From Sinonovacula constricta (lineage: Eukaryota > Mollusca > Bivalvia > Cardiida > Solecurtidae): a DNA stretch of 64,000 bases. The position numbers and the translations under genes are program-made. Positions 34,264 to 46,639 of the stretch are shown here, one piece after another. The notes below the pieces were generated by a model, which was not told the origin of the DNA, did no database searches, and was given only the letters and a program-made list of their open reading frames with translations. Where the stretch lies: the NCBI GenBank assembly GCA_007844125.1, contig CM017567.1:4730160-4794159 (forward strand), in the 5' to 3' direction. The stretch's first letter is position 1. Each line of letters starts with the position of its first letter.

Positions 34264-35066
34264 ATATGTCTCTCATTTATGCAAAACAACTGTCAAAAAT
34301 CAACATATCAAGTTTAGATATAGGTGGTTGCCAAATAAGTTGTGTAGATCATATGAGAGACCATGGTGTATGCATGACCAGTACCGTAAGCTTTGAAAAC
34401 AATATAAGAAAGTAATGTCAGACTGCTCATGTACAATTAAAAAATCTCAAGGACATTCGTAAACACATATAACGGAGATCAGCGGAGATTCTTGTGCATG
34501 GCCTTGTTCACTCCTTTCTAGATTTTTCTAATAAATGGACTTTTTGTCGGTATTCCAAACTATCAGATATACAGACTACAAAGGTTTCAGAACCGTGCCG
34601 CCAGAATTGTAACCAATGCATCATTTGATCAAAACAGCAAAGACATGTTAAAATCACTTCAATGGCTTCCAGTGCGTGCAAGGATTATGTTCAAAATACT
34701 AGCAGTGGTGTTTAGGTTAATACACAAAACAGCTCCAGTTTACCTCAAACAACTGTTCACTCGCAACAAAAGTCGTTACAGACTTCGGCCAGCAGGTGAA
34801 ATTAATCTTAACATCCCCAGAATACAAACAAGGATGAATGACCGATCTAAAGCCTTTACAGGCCCGAAGTGGTGGAATGCTCTTCCGAATCATTTAAAGT
34901 GCATTCAGAAAGAAGATCAGTTCCGATGGGCATTAAAGACTCAACTGTTTAATGTTTTCTTTGACTAAAACATACTAGGCACGAGTGCATTGTAAATAGG
35001 ACTGTAAAGCGCAATCGAATATTGTACATTATTTTTCTTCGCTATATAAATGTACTTGTATTTGTA
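34264..35066 (+). mobile_element. CR1-like LINE, 3' end
   Basis: Plus-strand remnant of the C-terminal RT region and 3' UTR. 'SKINISSLDIGGCQISCVDH' (34264-34415 region) matches the KI.G..I..V..LGV segment after the RT palm. A shifted frame gives GLFVGIPNYQIYRLQRFQNR followed by AARIV, then the main frame at 34645. After the stop, GTAAAGCGCAATCGA and CGCTATATAAATG lead to TGTATTTGTATTT units, a 3' end typical of CR1/L2-like elements, which end in short tandem repeats rather than poly(A). Confidence 0.78.
34645..34968 (+). pseudogene. CR1-like LINE RT C-terminal fragment
   Basis: A 107-residue frame: LKSLQWLPVRARIMFKILAV, IHKTAPVYLKQLF, RLRPAGEINLNIPR and GPKWWNALPNHLK..QFRWALKTQLFNVFF. This is the characteristic C-terminal end of CR1/L2/Rex1-type reverse transcriptases. 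It is not a host gene. It is open to a proper stop but 5' truncated. Confidence 0.85.
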
Positions 35067-37565
35067 TTTAAGTCAAAATTTAAAATCATGTAAAAAGTAT
35101 TGAATTTTTAAAAAAATAAATTCTATTATCGAATGTGACTTTGATTTAACTGTTGTCACAATGAATAATATATAATTATTTAGACGAGGTGTTTATTTGC
35201 ACCTGAAGATTTGCATGCTTTCCCATTTCAAACGCGTTGTACGTTTGATTTACTACGGAATAATGAGACCACTGTTTTCACTCCTGTTATCGCTTACAGG
35301 GTAAAGCTTACCCCGCCCAAACAGCGTTTGTTTAGATATTAAGTATTTAGTGTTGAAATAGAGAGAGACTTGTCAATAAAAATTGAAGCTATAAACACGT
35401 GTTTTGCTACTGAAATCCCCTCTCTCTTTCACTATCTCACTCTCTGAATAAACAATAAAGATGCCAATTCATTTGAAAAGTTTATCTTAAAGGAAACATT
35501 TAAATACTTAATGACTGCGATTATGAGTGCATTTCTGCACCCACATCCAACAACAAAACCGCCAAGGTTTAATGATAAAGATAGTTTTGAGATGAATTTT
35601 GTTTGTACATTCAACGAAATAAATTATCCTAGTCCATTGAAATGTACGCTTGATCGTGCACATCAGCGCTCATTTCATCGCTCGTAGAGAGATTAATCCG
35701 TATCACATTATTGATTAAACTAAGAAATAGAAACTCACGCGTGTATCATAAATCATTGTTGTAGGACACGTCTCTCCTAATGATGTAATTATATACGTAC
35801 TGACACTGCTTTTATTCTGATTTTATCTGTAACTTGCTATTGATTAAAGAAGAGTAAAAATGTGTACCATAAAACCAAGAAAGTTGAACTTTGGATAGTC
35901 GAAACTGACTGCTCTTAGAACAATTCACCATCTAATATATTGGTGTTTAACACATTACTTCAAATGAAAATAATACTTTTCGTTCGGACTCTTGTACAGA
36001 ATTTTATATCAGCTGTAGATGTAGGACACTAAGCCCCTGTCCTGACAGTCGTTCACCTACAACAACAGGCAGAAGAACAATTTTAATGTGCATGCACCCC
36101 ATGCTTACAATATTAAAAAATGATGCTACCGGTAATTAGGTCTTCCGTTTGCATTTGGTCATATGTACAACGATAATGTCTCTATATATCTAACGATATA
36201 ACTCTAGTACTTTAACTCAAGATAAGGAATATCATTTACGTGCTTGAAAACGTGCCAGCAGCCAAAGATCCATGTTTACATATTGCTATTCAATTATATT
36301 ATTAATAGCTGCACGTGTTTTAGTGTTAGCATATTGTGAGATACATCACAACCAGTTTTTTGATACCTTGAAAGCTTAGTGGAGACCAAAGATATGTTTC
36401 ACTTCGATATATCATTTAAAAGCCATGCGTTTTACATGTCGATCTGCTGATTCCGCCTGGCTTTTAGTCGCTGAAACAAGTAAAACAATTGTGGAGATGT
36501 TGGCTAACTAACCTGTGGGGACGCACTGATTTTACCAGTAATCGTACATATATGGTTTTCTTGAACAATTAGAACCATACGTCACTATGAGGACGTCAAT
36601 GTGGTTATGCGAAATTTTATAAAAATGAAAGTCGACAGGCAAATAAGCTTAACCCATTATATTTCTATACGTAAAGCGTAGTTTCAAATGAGCTGTGAAC
36701 AAACAAAAACAACCACCTTCATTGGTAGGAAAGAATGAGATTATTTTTATTTCGTCTGAATTTACAAAACAATTGTATAATATGCTGGCAGAATAAAAGC
36801 ACGTAAGTGATAGCTTTGTCATTTTCTGGGAGAAAGTGTTCGGTAAAATGATCTGCAACTTCAGTTTTTCTGCGAGTAATCAGCTTGTATTGGGCTGTGG
36901 CTGAACAGAATTAAAACATTATGATGCTCGTTCTACTATATTTCAACAATCATTTTATTTTAATCTCTATTAAAAAAGCATTCTCATGAATGTTATTATT
37001 TTAACATAATTCGTTTTTTTTCCATTCAAAGCATCTTGTCAATGGTATTGATTTCAATGTAAACTGCTGACATCAAAAACCTCCACAATGGGTACCTGCT
37101 TCTTGAGACGGAAGTAATAAGTACATCATACGGTTAAAAAGCTGTTTGAGAAGTGTGATAAACACTCATTTGCATACGTCAAAAATCATTATCTGAAGTT
37201 CTCGATTTTCAAATACACATCTGGACGAGGAATACCTTGAATTGCCTGAAAAATGCCAAAGTATTTGTTTTTTCGCGAGACATATTTCATTACAAAATAT
37301 ATATATCACAAATTTTGTTAAACAGTATATACCGTTTAGATCAGTTGCAAAAGAGTTCTGCGAGAATCATGTACAAATACAAAATGGTTTACAAAATATC
37401 TATGTCCACGTTAAAAAGCATTTTAACAATCGCCCTATTATTGTTCCAAAAATATAATCTTAACTTTAGACTTTCGGGGACGCATTGTAATCTTTTATAT
37501 TTGTGTTGATCATACTGCTATTACTCATTTTGTCAAAGTATCGATTGTGTCAAGGGCTTTAACCG
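35067..37565. other. No supported gene
   Basis: AT-rich noncoding sequence. Overlapping short frames at 37237-37509 lack recognisable domains. Confidence 0.5.
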
Positions 37566-37570
37566 TTTGC

Positions 37571-37680
37571 CTTATTTGAAGAGATATCCGCAAAAACTTG
37601 GAAGCTAGCTTCATGGACATGAGAACAAATGTTTGCAAAAGTTCCTTTGCTTGCTAGTTGTAAGGTTTTACCATTTTTTT
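37571..37680 (+). pseudogene. Decayed copy of the end of the 54140-54589 exon
   Basis: AGATATCCGCAAAAACTTGGAAGCTA aligns to AGATATCCGCCAAAACTGGAAGCTA at about 54505. A shared AAATGTTTGCAAAAG block follows (here about 37628, there about 54549), then CCTTTGCTTG/CCTTTGCTTC and a donor-like TTGTAAGG opposite TGGTAAGA. Alignment continues loosely into the intron (TTACCATTT / TGACCATTT). A stop (TAG after 'GGAAGC') and a small deletion break it. It is read as an old partial duplication. Confidence 0.55.
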
Positions 37681-37699
37681 TTTTAAATTTAACTCTTGT

Positions 37700-39600
37700 T
37701 TACGCGCTGTCTTTCCAAACACTTATACAAAAACTATGTTTTCTTCGTTAGAGGTTGATAGTATCCTCTAATTTTATCAGCAGCACCAGCAAGATCAATT
37801 AGCCTCTTAAGTTTCAAATTACATATCACAGTAATGTATATAGCGTAAAAGGTTAAAATACAACATTAACATTATAACACGAACAAAATGCGTCTTATGT
37901 TGTAATCAAATGAATTCAATTTAATAATTATAATACAATATAATCAAATTAAAAAGTGTCTTATTTATCCTGTTTTATATGCACCCATGATTAATACCTT
38001 TCGTGTAAGATAATTGCGAAGTCTATTAACTGATAAAAAATAATATTTATAAAAATCTATACTCATAGCCCATAAATGTTTTATTACCTCTGAACTACAC
38101 GTAGTTGCGAGATTATTTGTGACAATATTAATCATGTTAAGAAAGGAATAAATTTTCATTGTTATATATTATTTTTGGAAACAATTCCAGTACTGAAAGC
38201 AAGTGTTTGCATAGTCTGGACTAAAGCTGATGGCCTTTAGTCATTATAAACCATATCAATGTACAATAGAAATAAAGACAAACTATCTACTTCATTCTAA
38301 CATTTAAATGCACATATTCATGTATGACCTTGTTTGCTTATGTCATGTTTAATGGTAGTAACAGTGAATCTAAAAGACATTTAATTATCGATGAAGACAA
38401 AGAAACGACATAAGAATTACAGCTCACGAGGTTTCCTGCTTAATGGCAAGTTTCATTACTGTCGATATTCGTTCTAAAGGGGGATAATTATTGTAAAAAG
38501 CATAACCATGTTCTTGTTTCAATTGTAACTGTTATGTTAGTTGTTTTTGTCGCAGAGAAAAAAAACCCCAACACAATTAAACAAATTTGAACGGTACATA
38601 TCAATTAAAATAGAATTACTGACACATCGGTGACTTTTAGATCACATATATTAAGTAAAATACATGATTAAGTTTAAACTACATGCAACTGTCTCGGTCG
38701 TCAGTAGGTGAAGATCGACAGAACATTACCGAGGGAGACCAAAAACTAACGTAGGCTTTTGCTATGTCTTTTATCTTTTAGAAATGTCATTATGTCAAAC
38801 TAAAGTTTATAATTTTTCTAGCACATTTCACATAACGAGACAGTTTTCTGAGAAATTTCAAGCCCAGTCAAAATTTCTGCACTGCTACATAGTGAACTAT
38901 ACTTGTTGTTTCTTTCGACCTTGTTGATGTCATACGGAAAACAGTATCAAATATTTTAACAAAAAAGCCTAAATGTTCTTCTAATATAGTCTTTTTTAAT
39001 AAATAGGAAAATTAGCGTATTGTGCTCCTCGCTAATTCTAGCAGTTTTGTAAGCTGGTACATGTACGATAAAACAAATATTCTCGCTCAACGTGCATTGA
39101 ACTAACTCAAAATGCATTCGTAAGGTATATGTATGACTTGAATATTGAAACATTGTGTGATAGGACACAAGATGAATTGATTAAACGTATTGTCCGTCTC
39201 CCAACCTTACCATATTGCATACTGAGCGCAAAGACATCATCGGAATGGAAACTTTAGCTTTGTCTAATAATCTATAATTGCGGTTTATGAAGTCCAGATC
39301 GAGGTTTCGTTGCAGCAATTCTCATGTTATACTTTAACACAAGTTACGACCCACCTGTTGTTACATGCTAGGCTATAACATTTAAAATGTTACCTTGCGA
39401 TGAGAGATTTTTTCTGCGTCTGAGAATTTTAAAAGACTGTTAAAGTTTTTTTCGATTATCAGAAGACTTAATTTGACATTTTGCGCATCACCCGAGCTCG
39501 TCTGACCACGTCACTTATATATTTTAAACGCTTTGTGAATTTTGCTATCGATATTGTTTACCTTTGTTCCTTGCGTATCGACTGCTGAAGACACGACTCG
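37700..39600. other. No supported gene
   Basis: No recognisable coding or repeat structure. Confidence 0.5.
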
Positions 39601-39609
39601 AATATGGAT

Positions 39610-39797
39610 TATACGTACGTACGTACGTACGTACGTTCCTACATACATACAAACATACATGCCTACATACATACGTACATATATCCGTAGATACATACAT
39701 GCGTACGTAAGTACATACGTACGTACATACATACGAACATACACATACAAACGTACGTACATACGGACGTACTTACGTTCTTACGTACGTTCGTAGA
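39610..39797. repeat. TACG/TACA tetranucleotide tract
   Basis: Irregular tandem tetranucleotides (TACG, TACA, with AACA, GCGT, CCTA variants) over about 190 bp. The first part (39612-39634) is pure ACGT repeat and self-complementary. Frames of Tyr-Val-Arg or Thr-Tyr-Ile on both strands are products of the repeat. Confidence 0.9.
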
Positions 39798-39799
39798 GA

Positions 39800-42045
39800 G
39801 TCATATCTCGCTTGACTAATTTACAAAAAAGACAGAATTTACTTTTAGTAAATTTGCAATTACAGTTAAAAGTATTGGTTCTTTATCTGACTTTAATCTG
39901 TCCATTTTTTAAGTGAAACAGAAAGTCAATAGTGGGCTCCTGCTGAATGCGATAACGTAGTATTGCTCTGACAGGCTATCGTTAACAACCCTTGATGGAA
40001 ATGAATGCGCAGCATTTTGCCGGTAAACAAGCTCGATGAATCAATACAGACATTGCTGTTAACAATTTAGTAAAGAAAGCATCAGACAAAACAGTACGTA
40101 TACGAATATTTTCTCTTATTTGTAAACATAACACTGGCTCCATCAGTTATATATCATTGTCTACTTTACATACCTGGATACAAAGATGAGCCTTTTTTAT
40201 GGCCACAAAGACGAAACTAAACACTTGACTTGTTTTCTATTGTCGAAAACATTGTCGTAAACCATGCCTCTGTCCTTATATGGACGTATATACAATAAAT
40301 ATCTTGTAGTTGTTAAGCAGTGTAAGACAATAGTCTTAAACATTGTTATTTCAAGAGGATGTTGTTGCGCACGTCTCATTTTAAACAATTAGCCGTAACA
40401 ACAATCTTGATACCATTTTAAAAAAAAACTGTTTCTGTCTTGTATTGAATTAAAACTTGTCGCCAAATATAAACACGTTGTTATTTAATAGTGCGTATAT
40501 CTATTTATAATTGCATTCCGTGTTTTATCAACATTTCGCAAACGAAAAGTCTAAGTTTATATACATAAAGAGAGCTCTAGAAGTCGCTTTCGTTTGCTAA
40601 GTGGTATTGTAAAAGCCGTTGTCTTGAAACTTTATTCTACTGCCAGGCTAAACAATCATTTAGGTCTCGCGATGTTTACACGATACCATTTTCACATCAA
40701 ATTGGTGAGAAAACGTAATGGTTTTTAGTGTGCTACTTAAGTTGACACAGCAATGGGCTCATTTAGAACCTATTTATGTCTTGGGACGGTTTTATTGCGT
40801 CATGTCTCCAAATTAACAACATTCGATCGAAGTTAGCGTTAATGAAAAAACAACCACAACAACAACAACAAAATAAACGATGTGAAGTTGAACATATATC
40901 TTTGTCAAATAACTATTACTGTCATGTGATGGGATGTTGTCATACAAAAACCTCCTGCATCGTGAATCACTGGTTAATAAAAGATCCAGGAAATGTCTTG
41001 TTTGAAGATATGCGCTGATGTGTTGCAGCTGTATGGCACAGATTCATACTTATATTAACTCCCATAATGGCTTTTGAGGCCACAAACATTTATAACTTGG
41101 ATCCCGGTACTTTAGCAGTTTTAGAAGTATCAAACATATAGGTGTTAAGGTAAGACAAACCTGAGAGACCAATGTTTCGAAACGTATTGTCTAAACTGAA
41201 GCACATTTTTAATTTAATTCAGCATCTACTCATTGTAATATATTCAGGTACTGGGAGTCACCTTAAACGCTCGCTAATATTTATGAGAGTCGACTTAAAT
41301 AAAAGTAAAATTATATGTCTGCAAACATAAATAATGGCACATCTTGATTTAAAGAACACCCATTTAGGGATGATTTCTACATGAAGCCAAACATTGTGCA
41401 TGTCTAAAGGGTGAAACATTAGGTCATGTATTGTATGAATGGCATACATCATTGCCCATTGAATTAACATTACATAAATGCTGTAGTTTTTTTTTCTGGA
41501 ATCAATATTCTCCAAAAATATTGTAATTGTCCGTAGGCGGTATTCATTGGAGCCAACCTGATACTGTCTTCACATGATTTAAATGTTTGAAATATGGAAT
41601 GGCATTACGCCACCTTGCGTTTATCACACTATCTGATCCTGATAACAAACAGGAGTATCATAAACACTCCATAATAACTAAGGCGACATTGTCTATTCAA
41701 TTATACCTTGAAATGGCGATCGATGCTTGTGTATTAAACCGGGACATTTATGGACCTGTTGTCGATGTGCAGATTCGGTAATTACTGTTTTTAACCTGTT
41801 TAGAAGTTTTAGATAGCCTTAACATAAATGTTTACTGAAAATATAGATGATAGAATCTGTTGTTAAAATTTGGTGAAAAAAGACATTTAGGACTAGATTT
41901 CTAGAGCTGTTTTCTCCTTTCTGGTGCATGCAGCAAACAGTCTTGAATCAAACACTTCAACTGTTTTGTTACAACAGAAATAATTTTGGTTATCTTGCAG
42001 TCATAACTTAGTTGAATCAAAAATAATCAAATCTGAAACTCCTTC
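39800..42045. other. No supported gene
   Basis: AT-rich DNA; short frames such as 40776-41018 and 41587-41781 carry no recognisable domains. Confidence 0.5.
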
Positions 42046-42049
42046 AATA

Positions 42050-42237
42050 AGAATATATGACAAAGTCCTATGAGTACTGCAACATATACAAAACTCCGAA
42101 AAGGCACAGAACAAAGGTATTTCACATGCAAGCCAAGCGAAAAGTAAGAACAAATTTGTGATGAGTCATTTAAGGAAAAGAACAAACCCGACAGTTACCG
42201 CCTTGGAACGATCAGTCGGCAATATGGACCGACTGGG
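42050..42237 (+). repeat. Hairpin repeat family, copy b (full core)
   Basis: About 188 bp, close to 51683-51866. It contains ACTCCGAAAAGGCACAGAAC, CACATGCAAGCCAAGCGAAA, CCCGACAGTTACCGCCTTGG and the hairpin CAGTCGG-caatatgga-CCGACTG (42213-42235). No coding function is apparent. Confidence 0.8.
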
Positions 42238-43988
42238 GTCTTCTAATCTAAATGTGTTTTAAAGTGACATTTTATCGTGCATGTAAACTGTACGGCTTCA
42301 ATTGAAATTTATTTAAAAACCACGTAAATGTCCATCACTGTTAAATGTGCTTAAAGTAAACTATTAACACAAATGTTAATATTAACAATAATAAATTTAT
42401 GTATAAACATATATATTAAAAAGTCAAAGCATTTGTCTCGTCACGGCTAGGTTACATAAATGGACTTTAAACAGAAATAGGACATTGTCATCCTCTGTCA
42501 TGATATTTGCATTGCTTCTCATTTGCATATTGGTAATCTCGTTTCGGTTAGCAGATTGGTTGTACTGGTTGTAATTGTTGTAATGCTTGACGATGCGGGC
42601 TTAAATAATCTTGTGAGCCCTTTCTGTACACTATTTTGTTAATGAGAAAATGTAAAGAATAGTGCGCATTAAATTTAGGATTTAAGCCCACGCCTGAACT
42701 TTTGGCAAACCTTCCAATAACACAAAAATACGAACTTTTTCCAAATTGCTCTAGATAAACCGAATATCTTAATGATGTTAAACTGAAATAAAACTAGCTA
42801 ACTTGCTAAATAAATGTAAGCAAAGAACCGACTGCATCCATGCTTTTATGTGTTTTCTTATAACAGGCTTACGGTATGTTTCCCACGATTTGTCCGGATA
42901 TTGAGGCTCCTTTATTAATGTTGGCCAGGTGAACAGTGAAAAGTGACCTCCTCCTCACACTTCTCATAATCATCATCAGTATCAAAATCATCATCATCAT
43001 TGTCAATAGCGGCAGCATCAGCATCTGTTTCACATAATTATAGTCATCATTCAAAAAAATTGTGAAAAAGGTTTGCTCATTCGAATTTATTATAGCATAT
43101 GAATCGTCAATCAACACAAACTAATGAATAAGTTTCAACTGTTTATACTAAACACGCCTATGTAAAACAGTTCAACCATATTGAGCCTTCCGAAAAGAAA
43201 TAAAAATACTGAAGACAATTGTGATTTTAAACTTGACCACGTTATGATAATAGGACATATTTATAATGTACAATGCAGTCACGAAACCGTTAAGAGCGAA
43301 GTAGATCGAGTTGCTAAATTATCTCCTTAGTGTGCTATTGTGTCTTATGTACCGATTTTCAATGACTTAATATAATTAATTTTACTTCAGCCATCAAATG
43401 CAATCTAACCTTTAATTAGAGTTTAGTGGCGTATGCAATTATGCAAAGCAACTTATTTTAAGGTACGTCATGTGTCCGACCAGTTTATGTTTTATAAAAC
43501 AAAAAGGAGACGTAATCATGCTACCGAAATAATAACAAAAGAAAAGCTAAATAATAAATGAATCGTAATTTTGCTTTATAAATTCTCTGGAAGAAGCGGA
43601 CATGTTTCCGCTTAACACTTAAATTTACAAGAAATTAAAAACCTAAAGCTATCTGAAATTTTGAGCGTTGTGCGTTGTTAATGTCACAAAGTTTAAATTG
43701 AGTATATACAAAGGTCTGTTGCGACAGATTTTAAAATGATCTATCTGACACTATTTTAATTTTATAATAGATTTCTAAAAAAATATCGTATTGCCGTGCA
43801 CAGTTCTATTTCTGATAACCTATCAGTCAAAAGGTTCCTCTGACTCGCGATTTGTATATGCTCCGGTTAAGCGAACTTGTGTACTATAAAAAACTTACAT
43901 ATTGAATTCCTATTGTTTTGTATTTATTTTTAAAACATTAAAATATGTACATTGTGTACATGAGCCATTGCATTTAATGTTATAAATA

Positions 43989-44258
43989 AGATTATATGAC
44001 AAAGTCCTATGAGTATTGCAACATATACCAAACTCCGAAAAGGCACAGAACAAAGGTATTTCACATGCAAGCCAAGCGAAAAGTAAGAACAAATTTGTGA
44101 TGAGTCATTTAAGGAAAAGAGCACTTTATACTAGCCGCTGTCAATGTTTGGTGACATTACTGATGTCAGAGACCATATGGGGTATGAACATACCATATCT
44201 CACGATCATATCTTAAGAATCTCTGCTAATGTTCTATATATATGTTACCTACTCATCC
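43989..44258 (+). repeat. Hairpin repeat family, copy c, first unit of a tandem duplication
   Basis: 43989-44131 matches the left two-thirds of copy b. After 'AAAAGAGCA' it switches to a different sequence (CTTTATACTAGCCGCTGTCA onward). The part from 44033 is repeated in tandem at 44259. Confidence 0.8.
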
Positions 44259-44482
44259 CTCCGAAAAGGCACAGAACAAAGGTATTTCACATGCAAGCCA
44301 AGCGAAAAGTAAGAACAAATTTGTGATGAGTCGTTTAAGGAAAAGAGCACTTTATACTAGCCGCTGTCAATGTTTGGTGACATTACTGATGTCAGAGACC
44401 ATATGGGGTATGAACATACCATATCTCACGGTCATATCTTAAGAATCTCTGCTTATGTTCTATATATGTTACCTACTCATAC
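44259..44482 (+). repeat. Second unit of the 226-bp tandem duplication
   Basis: Nearly identical to 44033-44258. Visible differences are CATTTAAGG to CGTTTAAGG, CACGATCA to CACGGTCA, GCTAATG to GCTTATG, two bases fewer in the TATATA run, and one change near the right end. This indicates a recent duplication or recent gene conversion. Confidence 0.9.
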
Positions 44483-44989
44483 CTCCAAAATTTTCCAATG
44501 CACGACCTTGATAAGACGAGGTGCAATAATTGTCGCCTTGAACACGTAGGTTTAAATACGTTTGTTGTGTGCCTTGTCAATGTTGCAATACTTAAATGAT
44601 GTGGTCATATTTTCTTTTTAATGATAAGAACAACGTTACAGTGTGGGCAAGGTGTTGGTCGTAAAAGTATGTCCTTGTATGTTATCTATATTGTCGTTTA
44701 TTAATCCCATCAGGACTGTAATGTGTATCTTACTTTTATGTACATTGGCCTTTGGTACATCAGTTCCATCTACACATGACAAAGAATGCTAAAACCATTT
44801 ACAATTCTATCCTGGTCATTTTGATCTTGATTAGAAAATTAAATTTGACTTTTGCAATCCATATTTTTGAGTAGATGTACTTATATAAACAATACTTACC
44901 CAAGCACAATGTAAACATAAGGTTTAACTACCTCTCTCCTTTATATATATCATTGCCTGAATTTGAGGACCCCTAAGGAAATACGAGAT

Positions 44990-45265
44990 TGGAGCTCTGT
45001 CAAATCGGTTCAGCACCCTGGTCGGTCCAATGCGGCAACTGCTGGCTTTCTCTTTGTGTGTTATGTCTCGTCTTTGTGTTTTGTCATTTTTACATTTGAC
45101 CTATTTGCCTTTGTCTAGATTTAAATATCTTTGGTAATTCTTGGAGGACCATTCTTATTTTCCTATTAATTAACGACTGACGGTTCCAAGGCGGTAACTG
45201 TTGAGTCTGCTCTATTCGTATTATGTCTCATCACAGTTTTGTTGTTACTTTTTCATTTGACTAGA
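44990..45265 (-). repeat. Two inverse-orientation copies of the hairpin repeat family
   Basis: 45010-45120 read on the minus strand matches the 33541-33760 copy (GACAAAGGCAAA, ACAAAGACGAGACATAACAC, GGGTGCTGAACC). 45165-45265 is a second one (GACTGACGGTTCCAAGGCGG on the plus strand). Both are diverged. Confidence 0.65.
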
Positions 45266-45269
45266 ATGT

Positions 45270-46498
45270 AAATACCTTTGACCTGTGCCTTTTAAAAATT
45301 AATATATGTTGCAATACTAATTCTGAACATATCTGGCCAATCTTCTTAACAATCGCTTTATTAATTTTGTCGCTTAGAAGGGATAAAATATGACAGTTCT
45401 TGCACAACAATTAATCTTTTATAAAACTTTATTGCGTAAATGCTGTGTGAAAAGAATTTTGTAAAACCTACAATTACAAACGTTTTTTCCCTTAAAAACA
45501 CAAATCATTTACATTTACTTACATATACATAACTGTAACACTATCCTAATGTGTACACTATTTCAGAATTTAAATGATACAAAGTTAATTAGATTACTGC
45601 AGGTAAATATGATAAAATGCCCAAGCATACTGTCGTTATTAAAAACTATATTTGCAGTGAAGAATCAATAAAAATCACGGACGTTGTAGAAGGACGTCAA
45701 ATAGAACAACCTCGGTGTTTGATATTCATATTCCTTGCAATGCGGTCTAAAATACTTTATTTCCCGCTAAAAGTGAACAGAAAAAAGAAATCCCTCATGT
45801 TAGAGCCAGGGGAGGTTTCAGTAGTTAGAGAATGTGTCAGAGGTGTTTCTTTAGGCTAACAATATTGCTTTGCCATTGTATTTGTCTGTCTTATCGATTA
45901 ATGGAGTTTTTAATGAATGAGTCTTTCAGCTGCATGCCTATTCTATTCTAGATCCGTTAAAATATCACCGTTAAAATAGACCTCTGTAATAGCGATCGCA
46001 CTAGCCGAGCTCGCTCAAAATGTAGGTGAACGTTCGCCTAGCAAAGAGGTCGACACTGTTCTTTTCTTGGCGTACGGTGAACACCTAGTTCTTATGCCAT
46101 TGTCAAGTTATGCCTTCTCTGGATGAAAACAAATTGAGCATCATAATACTTAAAAAAGGGACAACGATGAATATATGCAGAAAAAATATATGTGTGCATA
46201 ACCAAATCGAACATACCTGCAATGTTTTTGTGAGCTATCTGCCCCACATTTCAGTTTAAAACAATGCGTCCCTATTTAGATACGTTTTTAAATTTAGAAA
46301 ACAATACTTGTAATGTTGTGTTACACATACCATATAGAGATATTTGTCTTTTTTGTATTCTTTTCAATTTCTTTCCATGTTACGAAACCATTATTTAGTG
46401 ACTTTTAATGGACATTCTTCTAGACTTTGGTCCCACTTAGCGAGGTGGTCCTCTTAGTGAGGGAGCACATTAATTTTCGACAACAATTTGATGTCGGA
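45270..46498. other. No supported gene
   Basis: The frame at 45617-45859 (80 residues, basic, no known motif) is the longest non-repetitive one. It lacks convincing splice or family support and is left unassigned. Confidence 0.4.
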
Positions 46499-46507
46499 CT
46501 ACTACTT

Positions 46508-46572
<65 letters not shown>

Positions 46573-46635
46573 ACTACTTCTACTACTACTACTATTACTG
46601 CTACTTCTATTCTACTTCTATTCCTACTTCTATAA
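46499..46635. repeat. (CTA)n/(CTG)n compound microsatellite
   Basis: CTA repeats interrupted by about seven CTG units (about 46551-46571), then degenerate CTA/CTT. The poly-Leu frame across it is spurious. Confidence 0.95.
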
Positions 46636-46639
46636 ACTA

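Noticed and set aside
37237..37509. Possible LINE RT fragment ('YRLDQLQKSSARI')
   Set aside because: Only one short resemblance to the LQ..AAR motif; surrounding residues do not match.
39511..39796. Tyr/Val/Arg-rich frames
   Set aside because: Translation of the TACG/TACA tract on both strands.
43910..44124. Minus-strand frames repeated at 51583-51818 with similar protein sequence
   Set aside because: Similarity follows from the underlying nucleotide repeat (hairpin family); both overlapping frames are equally conserved, so it is not coding conservation.
45567..45602. 36-nt micro-exon (AG|...|GTAAAT, reading NLNDTKLIRLLQ)
   Set aside because: Borders match splice consensus but only phase 0 is open, no neighbouring exon was found to match, and such pairs arise often by chance in AT-rich DNA.
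45617..45859. 80-residue frame with basic composition
   Set aside because: No motif, no homologous copy in the window and no clear splice or promoter context.
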